From assembly GCA_016936215.1 (NCBI GenBank), contig JAFGPL010000019.1:1-33627 (forward strand): 33,627 nt of DNA, given 5' to 3'. A model generated the notes under the pieces. That model was not told the DNA's origin, searched no databases, and saw only the letters and a program-made list of their open reading frames with translations. A program made the translations under genes and the position numbers. Of the stretch, positions 8,527 to 17,841 are shown one piece after another (the stretch's first letter is position 1; each line of letters begins with the position of its first letter). The DNA is from Bacteroidales bacterium (GTDB lineage: Bacteria > Bacteroidota > Bacteroidia > Bacteroidales > UBA10428).

Positions 8527-10122
8527 CTATTTCATCATGATCATTTTCCCAACAGAAACAGACGATCCCTGGCTGAGTTTATAGAAATATGCACCTTCAG
8601 GCAATTCGCTTGCATCAAAGAGAATTTTATGGGTACCCGACGTTTGAAACTCATTTACCAATTCACTAATTATACGGCCGGTGATATCGTAAACTACAAG
8701 ACTTACATCTGATGCTGCATGGTTAGTATAAGTGATAGTAGTTGTTCCGGTAAAAGGATTAGGGTAATTTCTCAGATAACCCGTATTTATATTTTTCTTA
8801 TGACGTATTGAGCTATAACCGCTTTCCCATTGTGCCTTTAATTCAGGAAAATAATTCAGGTCACCAACAGGAAAACCGTCATCTCCGGCTGTATAAGATA
8901 CAGATTCGGCAGAATAAGACAGGTCAACCTGGTCGGGGAAATAGCCGCCTTCTCCTCCCACGCACCAATTTTCAGGATATTCCAAAGCATTAGGATTGTC
9001 ATAATATGCATCAACAAATGCTGCAACAGGGCCACATGTTTGTGTAAAAGACAAAACTTCTTCAAAGTAAGCATCATCTTCTGCATTACCAAGTGCAGTT
9101 ATTATAGTAGGTGTAATGGGCCAGGGAGCTTCTACTTCATCGTACTTATCCCATACAGTCTTTATTTCCTGGTCGAAAAAGATATTGTTATTTCGAATTT
9201 CTATAACCTGGCCATCAAAAACAGTATCGAGCGTAATCACAGCAAAATGCTTCTCGGGATGGGTTTGCTCCAGGGTTCGCGTTTCAGAATGCCCCTGACT
9301 GAGGACATTGGCAAAAAGACAGTTGGTGACTTTAGCAGTGCGTACATGCCCTAACTGAACGGCTCCATTTTCTCCCAAACTATTGGCAGCAGTGAGGTGA
9401 TCAAGTTCCAAATAATTCACAATGGTATTCATATTCCTTATCACCCTGTCACTTGCGTTAGTTACAGTTGAATTAACAACGATAAGGGTATCCAGGTAGA
9501 GCGCTTCAGGCCGTAAATCAATGATCCTGCCATTGCCCCCGATGCTTTTCCTATGTCCGCAATTGGTGACAATCACATCCTTAACATATACCTTCATCGA
9601 ATCCCCTCTTACTGAAATTCCGGCTCCGCGGTCACCATCAAAAGAACAGCCTTCAACAATATATCTCATCTTTTTCCCGTAAACTTCTACCATTCTGTTG
9701 TTGTATTTACCATCAGGGCAAAAACCATTAAATGCAATATTATGAAGAGTAAGATCATTATATGCAAGGATATAATCACTGCCGTATTCACCGGCACTGT
9801 TTTTCCCCGGTATCAACTCCGGCAATAAGCCTACCCCTTCTTCAGCCCGTATATGAAGATGAAAATCATAGTTTTTAATAGGTGACCCTTCAGGATACTT
9901 ATGATTTCTTTTCAGTTCAAAGATCACATTCGGATTTGTTTTTCGTGCAGTTGAATCTGCCATAATAGCATTGTAAAGAACATTTCTGTATACCTCAGGA
10001 TCCCCGGAATATGGAGGAGCCCAGCCATCCACTTTAACAATTCTTGTTTCCTGAGCAAATGCTGACATTACAAATAATGTCAGCATAACAAGAACAGATT
10101 GAAATTTGTAATTTTTTTTCAT
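8527..10122 (-). CDS. Secreted beta-helix protein with T9SS type A sorting domain
   Basis: Signal peptide; beta-helix rungs (YIVEGCSFDGDRGAGISVRGDSMKVYVKDVIVTNC, AKVTNCLFANV); C-terminal NYPNPFTGTTTITYT...LVVYDITGRIISEL...GAYFYKLSQG...GKMIMMK. Confidence 0.85.
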   Translation of the reverse strand: MKKNYKFQSVLVMLTLFVMSAFAQETRIVKVDGWAPPYSGDPEVYRNVLYNAIMADSTARKTNPNVIFELKRNHKYPEGSPIKNYDFHLHIRAEEGVGLLPELIPGKNSAGEYGSDYILAYNDLTLHNIAFNGFCPDGKYNNRMVEVYGKKMRYIVEGCSFDGDRGAGISVRGDSMKVYVKDVIVTNCGHRKSIGGNGRIIDLRPEALYLDTLIVVNSTVTNASDRVIRNMNTIVNYLELDHLTAANSLGENGAVQLGHVRTAKVTNCLFANVLSQGHSETRTLEQTHPEKHFAVITLDTVFDGQVIEIRNNNIFFDQEIKTVWDKYDEVEAPWPITPTIITALGNAEDDAYFEEVLSFTQTCGPVAAFVDAYYDNPNALEYPENWCVGGEGGYFPDQVDLSYSAESVSYTAGDDGFPVGDLNYFPELKAQWESGYSSIRHKKNINTGYLRNYPNPFTGTTTITYTNHAASDVSLVVYDITGRIISELVNEFQTSGTHKILFDASELPEGAYFYKLSQGSSVSVGKMIMMK

Positions 10123-10165
10123 AATAAATGAGTTTATTTAATGTTAAGATTAAAAGGATTCAGAA

Positions 10166-13084
10166 TTAAAAGAATTTATATTGTATTCCCAAATCAATCG
10201 TCATTCCATACCTGTTTTCACTTGTCCAGTATTGTTCCTTGTATTGGTATTCCCTTTCATTTTCTCCAGTAATATTTGCGAGATTTGCCCTGATTGTAAG
10301 ATGAGATCCTATCTTTTGAGATAGGCTAATATCCATCCTCAGGAAATCATCTGTATATTTCTCTGTAAATTTTGATCCCCCCAACTCAGCCACAGAGCTA
10401 AATCCTTTGAGCGATGCTGCCTGATAAATAGTCGAGATTCGGGCTGAAAATCCCTTGTAATCGTATCCAATGACAAAATTACTAATCCATTCGGTCTGAT
10501 CCGGCAGGTTCGTTTTATTGAATTCATAGAATGAGCTGTCATAATCGATGACTGTTCTTCTCAGCACCGGATTATAGTATTCAATTTTATGGAACTGGGG
10601 AAAAAATGTTTCGGACCACAGGCGTGTTACATTCAGGCTCATAACAATTCCATTGAACGGACTAGGCAAATAGTCCAGATTGGTCTGAATATCAACCTCG
10701 AATCCGTATACTTTTGAATCATTAAAGTTTATATAATTTTCCCTGACATCATAGGCCAATGCAGGATAGCCATGTGATAGCGCCTCCTCGGGAGACATTA
10801 CCCCATCGGATTTGGCAAAATAATTATCGAACTTCTTATAAAAACCGCCAATAGAGAATAAACCCAATTTATTTGTGAAAAAGGAGAGTATCGCATCAAA
10901 GTTCCAGGCTTCAGCATGTTTAAGATCCGGATTAGCACGGTATAATATCCCGTTTGTCATGTCTACCCTTGTTCTCGGAGTGATCATGTCATAATCAGGA
11001 CGAGATATTGTTTTAACAGCTGAAAATCTCATATCGAACCATTTTACGGGTTTGATCTTTATATGCATTCCGGGAAGCAGTTCGCCGTAATTTTTATATA
11101 CCGTACTGTCTTTTTTAAAACCAGAACCATCAATGGCTACAGAAGAAAAATATCCCAGGTAATCGTTATCAGAATGCTCGTAACGGATACCGGGAATAAT
11201 ATTAAGCCATTCGCCATATTTGAGTTTCACCATAAAATATTCGGCAGCAACTGTTTCGTGAACTTCATATTCTTTATATTCCTGTGTACGGTCAGGATGT
11301 TCATGCAATTCACCTTTCTGGCTTTCGTACCATAGATCGAGGAAATCCATATCAATCATGGGTGCCACGAAATATTCATTGTTCCATATTCCAAGCTGGT
11401 CGGTGCCTGAAATGAAATTGGAGAGCATGATTTTTCTGTTCGTTGTGCCACCCCTCTCCATCACGTATGGAAGCATATTTTGTGCGGCAATATCATTAAG
11501 GTTATCATCGGCATAATATTGGGTGATACTATATTGTTCCATGTCATGAGTCCTCTGGTCATATCTGTATTTACCTCCGAACTTAATGAATCCTGACAGT
11601 TTACCGGGAAGGTTAAAATCGATTTTAAAATCAAGCCCGGCTGTATAATTATGTTGTTTTGTGATTTCAGGTCTGTAATTGGTTTCACCCAACCAGGCGT
11701 TTGAATAGGAGAATGTGCGCTGTGCCAGTTTTTCTTCGGTGGTAAATACGTCGCCCGATACCAGTTGCCCATCATATTCGTTTAACTCAACCGAAATATT
11801 ATAATAATTATCTGAAATGGTCTTGTTACTGGAAAGGGACCAGGCCATTTCAACAAATTTCAACTGCTGTTTTCCACTGAGCATCCCCTGAATAACGGAA
11901 TTATCATATTTGCGGTGGTTGGGCAGGTGATTGATTATAGTACCCTCATCCAAAAAGTTTTCATTTCTTTTAATATCTGTTTTTCTAAGGGAATAAAACA
12001 CCAAACCGCTTACTTCTCCCGAATTATACAGGTAATCAAATCCTGCTGAACTTCCTATTCTGTTAATGATTCGCTGATTATCCTGTAATCTGGAAGACTT
12101 AACAGGCCATCTTGAATTATCACCGTCGTCTGAGAAGTATTTATTCGAGACACTTTCTGAACTCCTATTGGTATTCTCATAATTAGCTTTAACATAAACT
12201 CCCAGTTTTTTTTCAAAAAAGCGTTTGCTTAAATCCACCGATCCTTTATAATTTCCGAACAATTGGTCAAGACTGCTGTATCCGCCATTCACACTAATAG
12301 TTGCTTCAGGTTTTTCAGGAGCTTTCATAACACCCAGGTTAACAATCCCGCCGATAGCATCTCCATCCATATCGGCAGTAGGTGATTTAAAAACTTCGAT
12401 AGATGATAAAAGCTCTGGTGAAATCATATTCAGGCTCACCGAACGATCAGTTCCGCTGGTTGAAGATACCCTTACCCCATTGATAGTAATTGCGGTTAAT
12501 TTCGGACTTAGCCCCCTGATAACAACCTTATCCGCTTCTCCACCGACACGCTGCACTGAAATACCCGGAAGACGTCCAATGGCTTCTGCAGCGTTGGCAT
12601 CAGGCAATTCCTTAATTTTGTCAGATGAAACAACACTTACAATTGCATCTGAATTTAACTGCTGGTTCACTGCACGTGCCTGACCAAGCAATTGAGATGT
12701 TACAATTACCTCGCCTAATTTCACGATATCGTATGCCATCCCAATATCGAGCTTACTGGTCTCCCCTTTCTTGATTGTTACTTCGTGTTTCTCAGTTAAA
12801 TAACTTAAATATGAAAAGGTTACGGTATGAGTTCCTTCCGGTATATTTAGTATTTTATATTCACCCTCATTATTTGATATGGCGCCCATGCCCAATTCCT
12901 CTATATAAATGCCGGCTCCGGGAAGACGTTCTCCGGTTATAATATCTGTAATAATTCCGCTCAGATTTCCACTTTGAGAACGCAAAGTAAAGCTGCATAA
13001 GATGCTTAAGGTTGTTGCAATAAAAAAAAATCTCTTCGTGATTTTAAAAAGCCCTATGTTATTCAGGTTTTTTGTTTTCATCAT
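10166..13084 (-). CDS. TonB-dependent receptor with N-terminal CarboxypepD_reg-like domain
   Basis: GNLSGIITDIITGERLPGAGIYIEELGMGAISNNEGEYKI; plug PDANAAEAIGRLPGISVQRVGGEADKVVIRGLSPKLTAITINGVRV; C-terminal beta-barrel ending MTIDLGIQYKFF. Confidence 0.93.
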   Translation of the reverse strand: MMKTKNLNNIGLFKITKRFFFIATTLSILCSFTLRSQSGNLSGIITDIITGERLPGAGIYIEELGMGAISNNEGEYKILNIPEGTHTVTFSYLSYLTEKHEVTIKKGETSKLDIGMAYDIVKLGEVIVTSQLLGQARAVNQQLNSDAIVSVVSSDKIKELPDANAAEAIGRLPGISVQRVGGEADKVVIRGLSPKLTAITINGVRVSSTSGTDRSVSLNMISPELLSSIEVFKSPTADMDGDAIGGIVNLGVMKAPEKPEATISVNGGYSSLDQLFGNYKGSVDLSKRFFEKKLGVYVKANYENTNRSSESVSNKYFSDDGDNSRWPVKSSRLQDNQRIINRIGSSAGFDYLYNSGEVSGLVFYSLRKTDIKRNENFLDEGTIINHLPNHRKYDNSVIQGMLSGKQQLKFVEMAWSLSSNKTISDNYYNISVELNEYDGQLVSGDVFTTEEKLAQRTFSYSNAWLGETNYRPEITKQHNYTAGLDFKIDFNLPGKLSGFIKFGGKYRYDQRTHDMEQYSITQYYADDNLNDIAAQNMLPYVMERGGTTNRKIMLSNFISGTDQLGIWNNEYFVAPMIDMDFLDLWYESQKGELHEHPDRTQEYKEYEVHETVAAEYFMVKLKYGEWLNIIPGIRYEHSDNDYLGYFSSVAIDGSGFKKDSTVYKNYGELLPGMHIKIKPVKWFDMRFSAVKTISRPDYDMITPRTRVDMTNGILYRANPDLKHAEAWNFDAILSFFTNKLGLFSIGGFYKKFDNYFAKSDGVMSPEEALSHGYPALAYDVRENYINFNDSKVYGFEVDIQTNLDYLPSPFNGIVMSLNVTRLWSETFFPQFHKIEYYNPVLRRTVIDYDSSFYEFNKTNLPDQTEWISNFVIGYDYKGFSARISTIYQAASLKGFSSVAELGGSKFTEKYTDDFLRMDISLSQKIGSHLTIRANLANITGENEREYQYKEQYWTSENRYGMTIDLGIQYKFF

Positions 13085-13117
13085 AGTAATTGTATAGTTT
13101 TATAATGGTTGATAATA

Positions 13118-14056
13118 TTATAATCGCAAGTGATCGAATTTCCTGACCCTTCTTGGTGAAAACCTAAAGACACTTTGGGCTTGTGCATTAGTATTGCATC
13201 TTTCTGTCCCTGAAATGCCGCAGTATTTTATCTTCAGTGTGCTGCAAACGTCAGAGGATTGTGATTCCATATACCTCCGGGGAGACTTTCCAAAGTTCTT
13301 TTTAAAACAGGTAATAAAATGGGACACATTCGCAAATCCAGACATATCGGCTATTTCGTTAACATTATATTTTCTTTGATGAAGTAAATTGACAGCATAT
13401 TTAAGGCGAATATTGCGGATATATTCACCGGGATTACTATTTATAAGAAGCTTGAATTTTCTGTATAACTGACTGCGGCACATGTTCGCTGCTGAAATTA
13501 AATGTTTCAGGGAAAAATCGGGATTGGATATATTCTCATTGACAATTTCTTCAATCTTTTCAATAAAGGTTTTATCATGATCTTTCAATGGATTTTTATT
13601 CTCAATGAAATTAAAATGTTCTGAGAATCTCTCGCGTAGTTTTTGTCTCAGAACTAAAAGGTTTTCAATAAGAGCAGTTATATAATCAATTTCAAAAGGT
13701 CTTTCAACATTCGCATCTGCACCTGCACAGAGCCCTTTAATTTTTTGTTCATTATCCGACTTTGCCGACAACAATATAACCGGGATATGGCTTGTAAGAT
13801 AGTTACTCTTTAGTTTACTGCACAATTCTATTCCATCCATTTCCTGCATTATTACCTCTGAAATAATAATATCAGGATTAATATCAAGAACCAACTGGTA
13901 TGCATCTATGCCGTTTACTGTATCAATAGCATAAAAATCATTCAAATGCTCCTGAAGGTATTTTGAGAGTATAAAATCATCCGCTACAATCAGCAGTCGA
14001 ATGCCAGTTTCTTCCAGTTCATCAGGGATCATTTCTTCTGCATTATTGATTTTCAT
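13118..14056 (-). CDS. Response regulator: atypical receiver domain plus AraC-family HTH
   Basis: Receiver LLIVADDF...PDIIISEVIMQEMDGIEL...HIPVILLSAKS...GADANVERPF; AraC HTH NPGEYIRNIRLKYAVNLLHQRKYNVNEIADMSGFANVSHFITCFKKNFGKSPRRY. Confidence 0.9.
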   Translation of the reverse strand: MKINNAEEMIPDELEETGIRLLIVADDFILSKYLQEHLNDFYAIDTVNGIDAYQLVLDINPDIIISEVIMQEMDGIELCSKLKSNYLTSHIPVILLSAKSDNEQKIKGLCAGADANVERPFEIDYITALIENLLVLRQKLRERFSEHFNFIENKNPLKDHDKTFIEKIEEIVNENISNPDFSLKHLISAANMCRSQLYRKFKLLINSNPGEYIRNIRLKYAVNLLHQRKYNVNEIADMSGFANVSHFITCFKKNFGKSPRRYMESQSSDVCSTLKIKYCGISGTERCNTNAQAQSVFRFSPRRVRKFDHLRL

Positions 14057-14355
14057 TTTTGTTTAATTACAAATTGTATGTTAAACCTGCAATTTCTTTT
14101 CACTATCAGAACAATTTCTTTTTATTGGAATGGTTTTTTTAAAATACTTCCTGATACTCTATATATTTTCAATCCTGATTTTCCCTGGCTGTATATTAAT
14201 GAACCGGTTTGAGCGGAACTGTTTAATGTTTCCGGATAAATTGGAATACACTCTATTAAATAGCTATTTCTAAAAATAATCTCCGACCTTCCCTCTTCTA
14301 TACCTTTATTGCTGTTATGCGAAAAATGTCGTAAACAACTCATTGTGAACTACTT

Positions 14356-14988
14356 TTATAAAAATATTAAATCTCCAAAAAAAACAGGTTGATGAAAATC
14401 AGGTAAAGGTGTATTGATTTCTTCCCAACTCAAATAATGAGGATTGGTAAGTTTATCGCCACATTTAAAAAAGTTTGCCCTGGCTCTTTGTCCGCTAAGT
14501 TGACTTATATTACTATTTTTAAAAATTTCAATCGGGATTTTGAGTGAGAGCTTCCAGTTAATTTTTGGTAACCCATTTTTTCCTGTCCGATGAATTTGTG
14601 TCTGAATTTCTATCTGATCAATTACCTCTGCATTCAGAAATTCACGTTTCTCGCGAGAAGTTCCCCACGCTGCAAGACAAGCCCCTAAACAATTAAATTC
14701 TAAATTAAAATATTGTAATTCACCTTCAAATATGATAAAGAATTCAACACAGCTATCCTTATGTATTGGTTTATTGTGCATTGAATATTCTGCCCGAGTT
14801 TCATTTTCACAAACATCGTATTGCAAAAAAATTGAGTAATTAGTGTGTGCAATCTTAAATGATACCCTGGGCAAAGGTTGAACTTTTCCCCACTTGGATT
14901 GACATATTGGGTGTTTTTCTAATTTATCAAACACCTTTAAAAGATAATTATCTGTATTGTTTTTAACTTTTATAAATGGAACTATCAT
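14356..14988 (-). CDS. CBM9-like carbohydrate-binding-domain protein
   Basis: 210 aa; NYSIFLQYDVCENETRAEYSMHNKPIHKDSCVEFFIIF and the YLSWEEINTPLPDFHQPVFFGDLIFL ending are typical of stand-alone CBM9-like proteins of Bacteroidota; no obvious signal peptide. Confidence 0.7.
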   Translation of the reverse strand: MIVPFIKVKNNTDNYLLKVFDKLEKHPICQSKWGKVQPLPRVSFKIAHTNYSIFLQYDVCENETRAEYSMHNKPIHKDSCVEFFIIFEGELQYFNLEFNCLGACLAAWGTSREKREFLNAEVIDQIEIQTQIHRTGKNGLPKINWKLSLKIPIEIFKNSNISQLSGQRARANFFKCGDKLTNPHYLSWEEINTPLPDFHQPVFFGDLIFL

Positions 14989-15011
14989 TTTAAACCTATT
15001 TTATATTTGAT

Positions 15012-15022
15012 GTACGTTACCG
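15012..15022 (+). promoter_or_regulatory. Putative operator, copy 1 (GTACGTTACCG)
   Basis: GTRCGTTACCG occurs twice in the same intergenic region; the GTA-N3-TAC core is a short palindrome. Confidence 0.25.
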
Positions 15023-15278
15023 CAAACATAAAATATATTATTAGATTTTGCAAAAAAATTGGAAACTTTTTTATTTTTTCAGTAAGATAACATAACAGGG
15101 TTTTATAAGAAGTGCAAAACAGATATTTGTCAAATAACTCATATAAATAACTATATATCTGTTTTTTATAAAATATATAATTGAAAAAATAATTTAAGGA
15201 TTTATTAAAAATCCAGATAAGATATAATAAAAAATTTAAAAAAATAATCAGGATTAAAAATATTTGATTATGTTTGGG

Positions 15279-15289
15279 GTGCGTTACCG
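15279..15289 (+). promoter_or_regulatory. Putative operator, copy 2 (GTGCGTTACCG)
   Basis: Second copy 267 bp away, upstream of the GH105 gene. Confidence 0.25.
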
Positions 15290-15501
15290 TTTCTTGATAT
15301 GGTTCGTCAAAAAAAACCTTTTTATGGATAGATGAATTTAGAAAATATCCGGTAACTGAATTAGCCAAATGGCATCAGGGAGATACCATTCATCTCCGGA
15401 TTAATTTTAAAAGTTTTATTTAAAATAAATGGCCGAATGAAAAAAGATAGTTCCCGGTTTAATGATTTTGGAAACAACTTAATAAAAATCAAAATATAAA
15501 T

Positions 15502-16623
15502 ATGAAATATACTTCCATAATATTGATAGGTTGTTTATTCACTTATTCAGGAGTTGAGAATACAAATTTAAAAATTCAAAATAAGTGTAATAGTTCGATC
15601 AATAAAACAGCTGTTCTGGAGAATATGGAGAAAGTTGCTGAATGGCAGTTAATGCATCCTTCAGGAAAAGAATTGTGGGCCTGGGAATACGGCGCCTTTT
15701 ATGCCGGATTGATGGCTTATTATCATATAGCCCCACAAAAGAAATATCTGGATTCAATGCTTCTGATGGGTAAAAAAAATAACTGGGAACTTAAACCACA
15801 TCCTTATCTGGCCGACAATTTTGCAATAGCACAAACTTATATTGATTTGTATGGGATAACCGGTAACTCGGAAATAATTGATAAAACGCGATATGTTATG
15901 GATATGGCATTCTATAGAAAACCGGCAGAGCCTGATTTACGCTGGGAAGGCAATCCATATAAATTACATTGGTGGAGCTGGTGCGATGCTCTTTTTATGG
16001 CCCCTCCTGCCTTTTCTAAAATGAGTAAGGTTACCGGTGATGATAAATATCTTTATGAAATGGACAGGTTATGGCTTTTAACCTATAACTATTTATATGA
16101 TCACGAAGAGAATTTGTTTTATCGCGATGATAGCTATTTTAATGCAAGAACTAAAAAAAATAAAAAAGTGTTCTGGTCAAGAGGCAACGGATGGGTGTTA
16201 GGAGGACTGGTACGTATACTGGAATCAATGTCAGGAGACTTTCCAAACAGGTCTTTTTATGAAAACCTTTTTGTTGAAATGTGTAACCGGCTCATTGAAA
16301 TTCAATCTCCCGAAGGATATTGGTATTCAAGTTTATTGGATAAAGAGGAGTACAATGTTAAAGAAACAAGTGGAACAGGATTTTACTGTTATGCTTTTGC
16401 ATGGGGAATAAATAATCATCTGCTAAACAGGGAAAAATATTATCCTTCTGTTGTAAAAGCATGGAAAACACTTGTAGAAGCTGTTCAACCCGATGGAAAA
16501 CTGGGATATGTCCAGTTGGTTGGTGTTGGCCCTGGACAGGTCCATCAGGAGGATACCGAAACTTATGGTACCGGAGCTTTTTTATTGGCCGGAAGTGAAT
16601 TGTACAAATTATCAGACTATTAA
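15502..16623 (+). CDS. Glycoside hydrolase family 105/88, unsaturated uronyl hydrolase (possible lipoprotein)
   Basis: (a/a)6-type motifs HPYLADNFAIAQTYIDLYGITG, WWSWCDALFMAPPAFSKMSKVTGDDKYL, VFWSRGNGWVLGGLVRIL; short signal with LIGC lipobox. Confidence 0.88.
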   Translation: MKYTSIILIGCLFTYSGVENTNLKIQNKCNSSINKTAVLENMEKVAEWQLMHPSGKELWAWEYGAFYAGLMAYYHIAPQKKYLDSMLLMGKKNNWELKPHPYLADNFAIAQTYIDLYGITGNSEIIDKTRYVMDMAFYRKPAEPDLRWEGNPYKLHWWSWCDALFMAPPAFSKMSKVTGDDKYLYEMDRLWLLTYNYLYDHEENLFYRDDSYFNARTKKNKKVFWSRGNGWVLGGLVRILESMSGDFPNRSFYENLFVEMCNRLIEIQSPEGYWYSSLLDKEEYNVKETSGTGFYCYAFAWGINNHLLNREKYYPSVVKAWKTLVEAVQPDGKLGYVQLVGVGPGQVHQEDTETYGTGAFLLAGSELYKLSDY

Positions 16624-16642
16624 ATAACTTAATTATTAACTG

Positions 16643-17812
16643 ATGAAAACACTATTTGTCCCATTGATTATTTTATTTATGATTGTAAATTCTTCATTTT
16701 ATTCACAAGCTCAGGATGCTGACAGGGTCATTCTTTTTATGATAGATGGATTGAACTGGGAGGCCCCTTACAAAGCAGATATGCCCAATTTCAATTCTTT
16801 GATAAAAGAGGGTACCTATATTCAAAAATCATATATGATTCTTCCGTACCATCCAACAATTGGTGATTACAGTACCCACAACAGCTGTTCTTTTCCAAAC
16901 CCGATCCTTCATTCGGGAACCATTTTTATCAAACCAGATAATAAAATGATACAGGAACAGCTATCACCGGAACACCAGACAGCATTTATAGTCAATACAA
17001 CAGCGTATCGTTCTGTTGCCCGCGGTTTTACTACTTGCATAATGGATCCGGGCTTAACAGACAACCAGGTTGTTGAACAGTCTGTAAAATTATTACAGGA
17101 TCAGGACCCGGTTTTTATGCGAATTCACCTTCAAACACCCGGCGAACTTGGACGATCAGTCTCTGTATGCGAACAGGATAAACCTTATTACAGAAATATT
17201 TTCGGAGAAGGGTCCCCCTATGTTGAATCAATAGAAAATGCAGATCAATTACTTGGTAAGCTTATCTCTTTTTTAAAGGAGTCGGGGAAGTGGGATCATA
17301 CTGTTTTAATTGTTACATCAGATCATGGGCAAAGCAAAATTGGCTGGCATGCAATGTTTGACGAGGATGCCTGGGTTACTCCTATGGTATTCGCAGGTAA
17401 GGGAATTGCAAAAGGGAGGCTGCTGCCCTATTTTGAACATACCGACCTCGCTCCAACTGTAGCATGGCTGTTAGGGCATCCTGTTAATAACAATAACGGA
17501 GGAGCAGGAAATCCGGTAAATGAAATATCAGAAAAAACTGACCTTAAAGATTTCAGCCACCCGATGTACATAAAAAAAATCAATGAACAAATTAAGACTT
17601 TCAACTTTTACAAGTCTGCTTTAATTCTGAAATCAGAAGAAAACAGCTACTACTCGCTTGTACTGTCTGCACTCGAAAACGAAAATTTAACACCGGAACC
17701 TTTTTATCACCAGGACAGAATTACTGATTGGTATAAAGCCGGCTCAACGAGTCATATGATTGAAGCCAACGAGAAAATATTGCATCAGATGAAAAAGGAG
17801 CTGGACAAATAA
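16643..17812 (+). CDS. Alkaline-phosphatase-superfamily protein (nucleotide pyrophosphatase/phosphodiesterase-like), exported
   Basis: Signal peptide; VILFMIDGLNWE, LIVTSDHGQSKIGWH, HTDLAPTVAWLLG; no C/S-x-P-x-R sulfatase signature. Confidence 0.75.
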   Translation: MKTLFVPLIILFMIVNSSFYSQAQDADRVILFMIDGLNWEAPYKADMPNFNSLIKEGTYIQKSYMILPYHPTIGDYSTHNSCSFPNPILHSGTIFIKPDNKMIQEQLSPEHQTAFIVNTTAYRSVARGFTTCIMDPGLTDNQVVEQSVKLLQDQDPVFMRIHLQTPGELGRSVSVCEQDKPYYRNIFGEGSPYVESIENADQLLGKLISFLKESGKWDHTVLIVTSDHGQSKIGWHAMFDEDAWVTPMVFAGKGIAKGRLLPYFEHTDLAPTVAWLLGHPVNNNNGGAGNPVNEISEKTDLKDFSHPMYIKKINEQIKTFNFYKSALILKSEENSYYSLVLSALENENLTPEPFYHQDRITDWYKAGSTSHMIEANEKILHQMKKELDK

Positions 17813-17841
17813 ACAATCTTTTTTACCTATAAAAGAAAGAA

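Noticed and set aside
14122-14343. 73-aa minus-strand ORF between the AraC regulator and the CBM9-like gene
   Set aside because: No domain, no signal, composition like intergenic DNA.
14985-15368. 127-aa minus-strand ORF
   Set aside because: Very AT-rich, low-complexity Ile/Phe/Tyr/Lys composition, no domain or clear RBS, covers the putative regulatory region; probably spurious.
15379-15397. Small hairpin GGAGAT-accattc-ATCTCC in the leader upstream of GH105
   Set aside because: Only a 6-bp stem with no T tract or conserved partner; too weak to call a riboswitch or attenuator.
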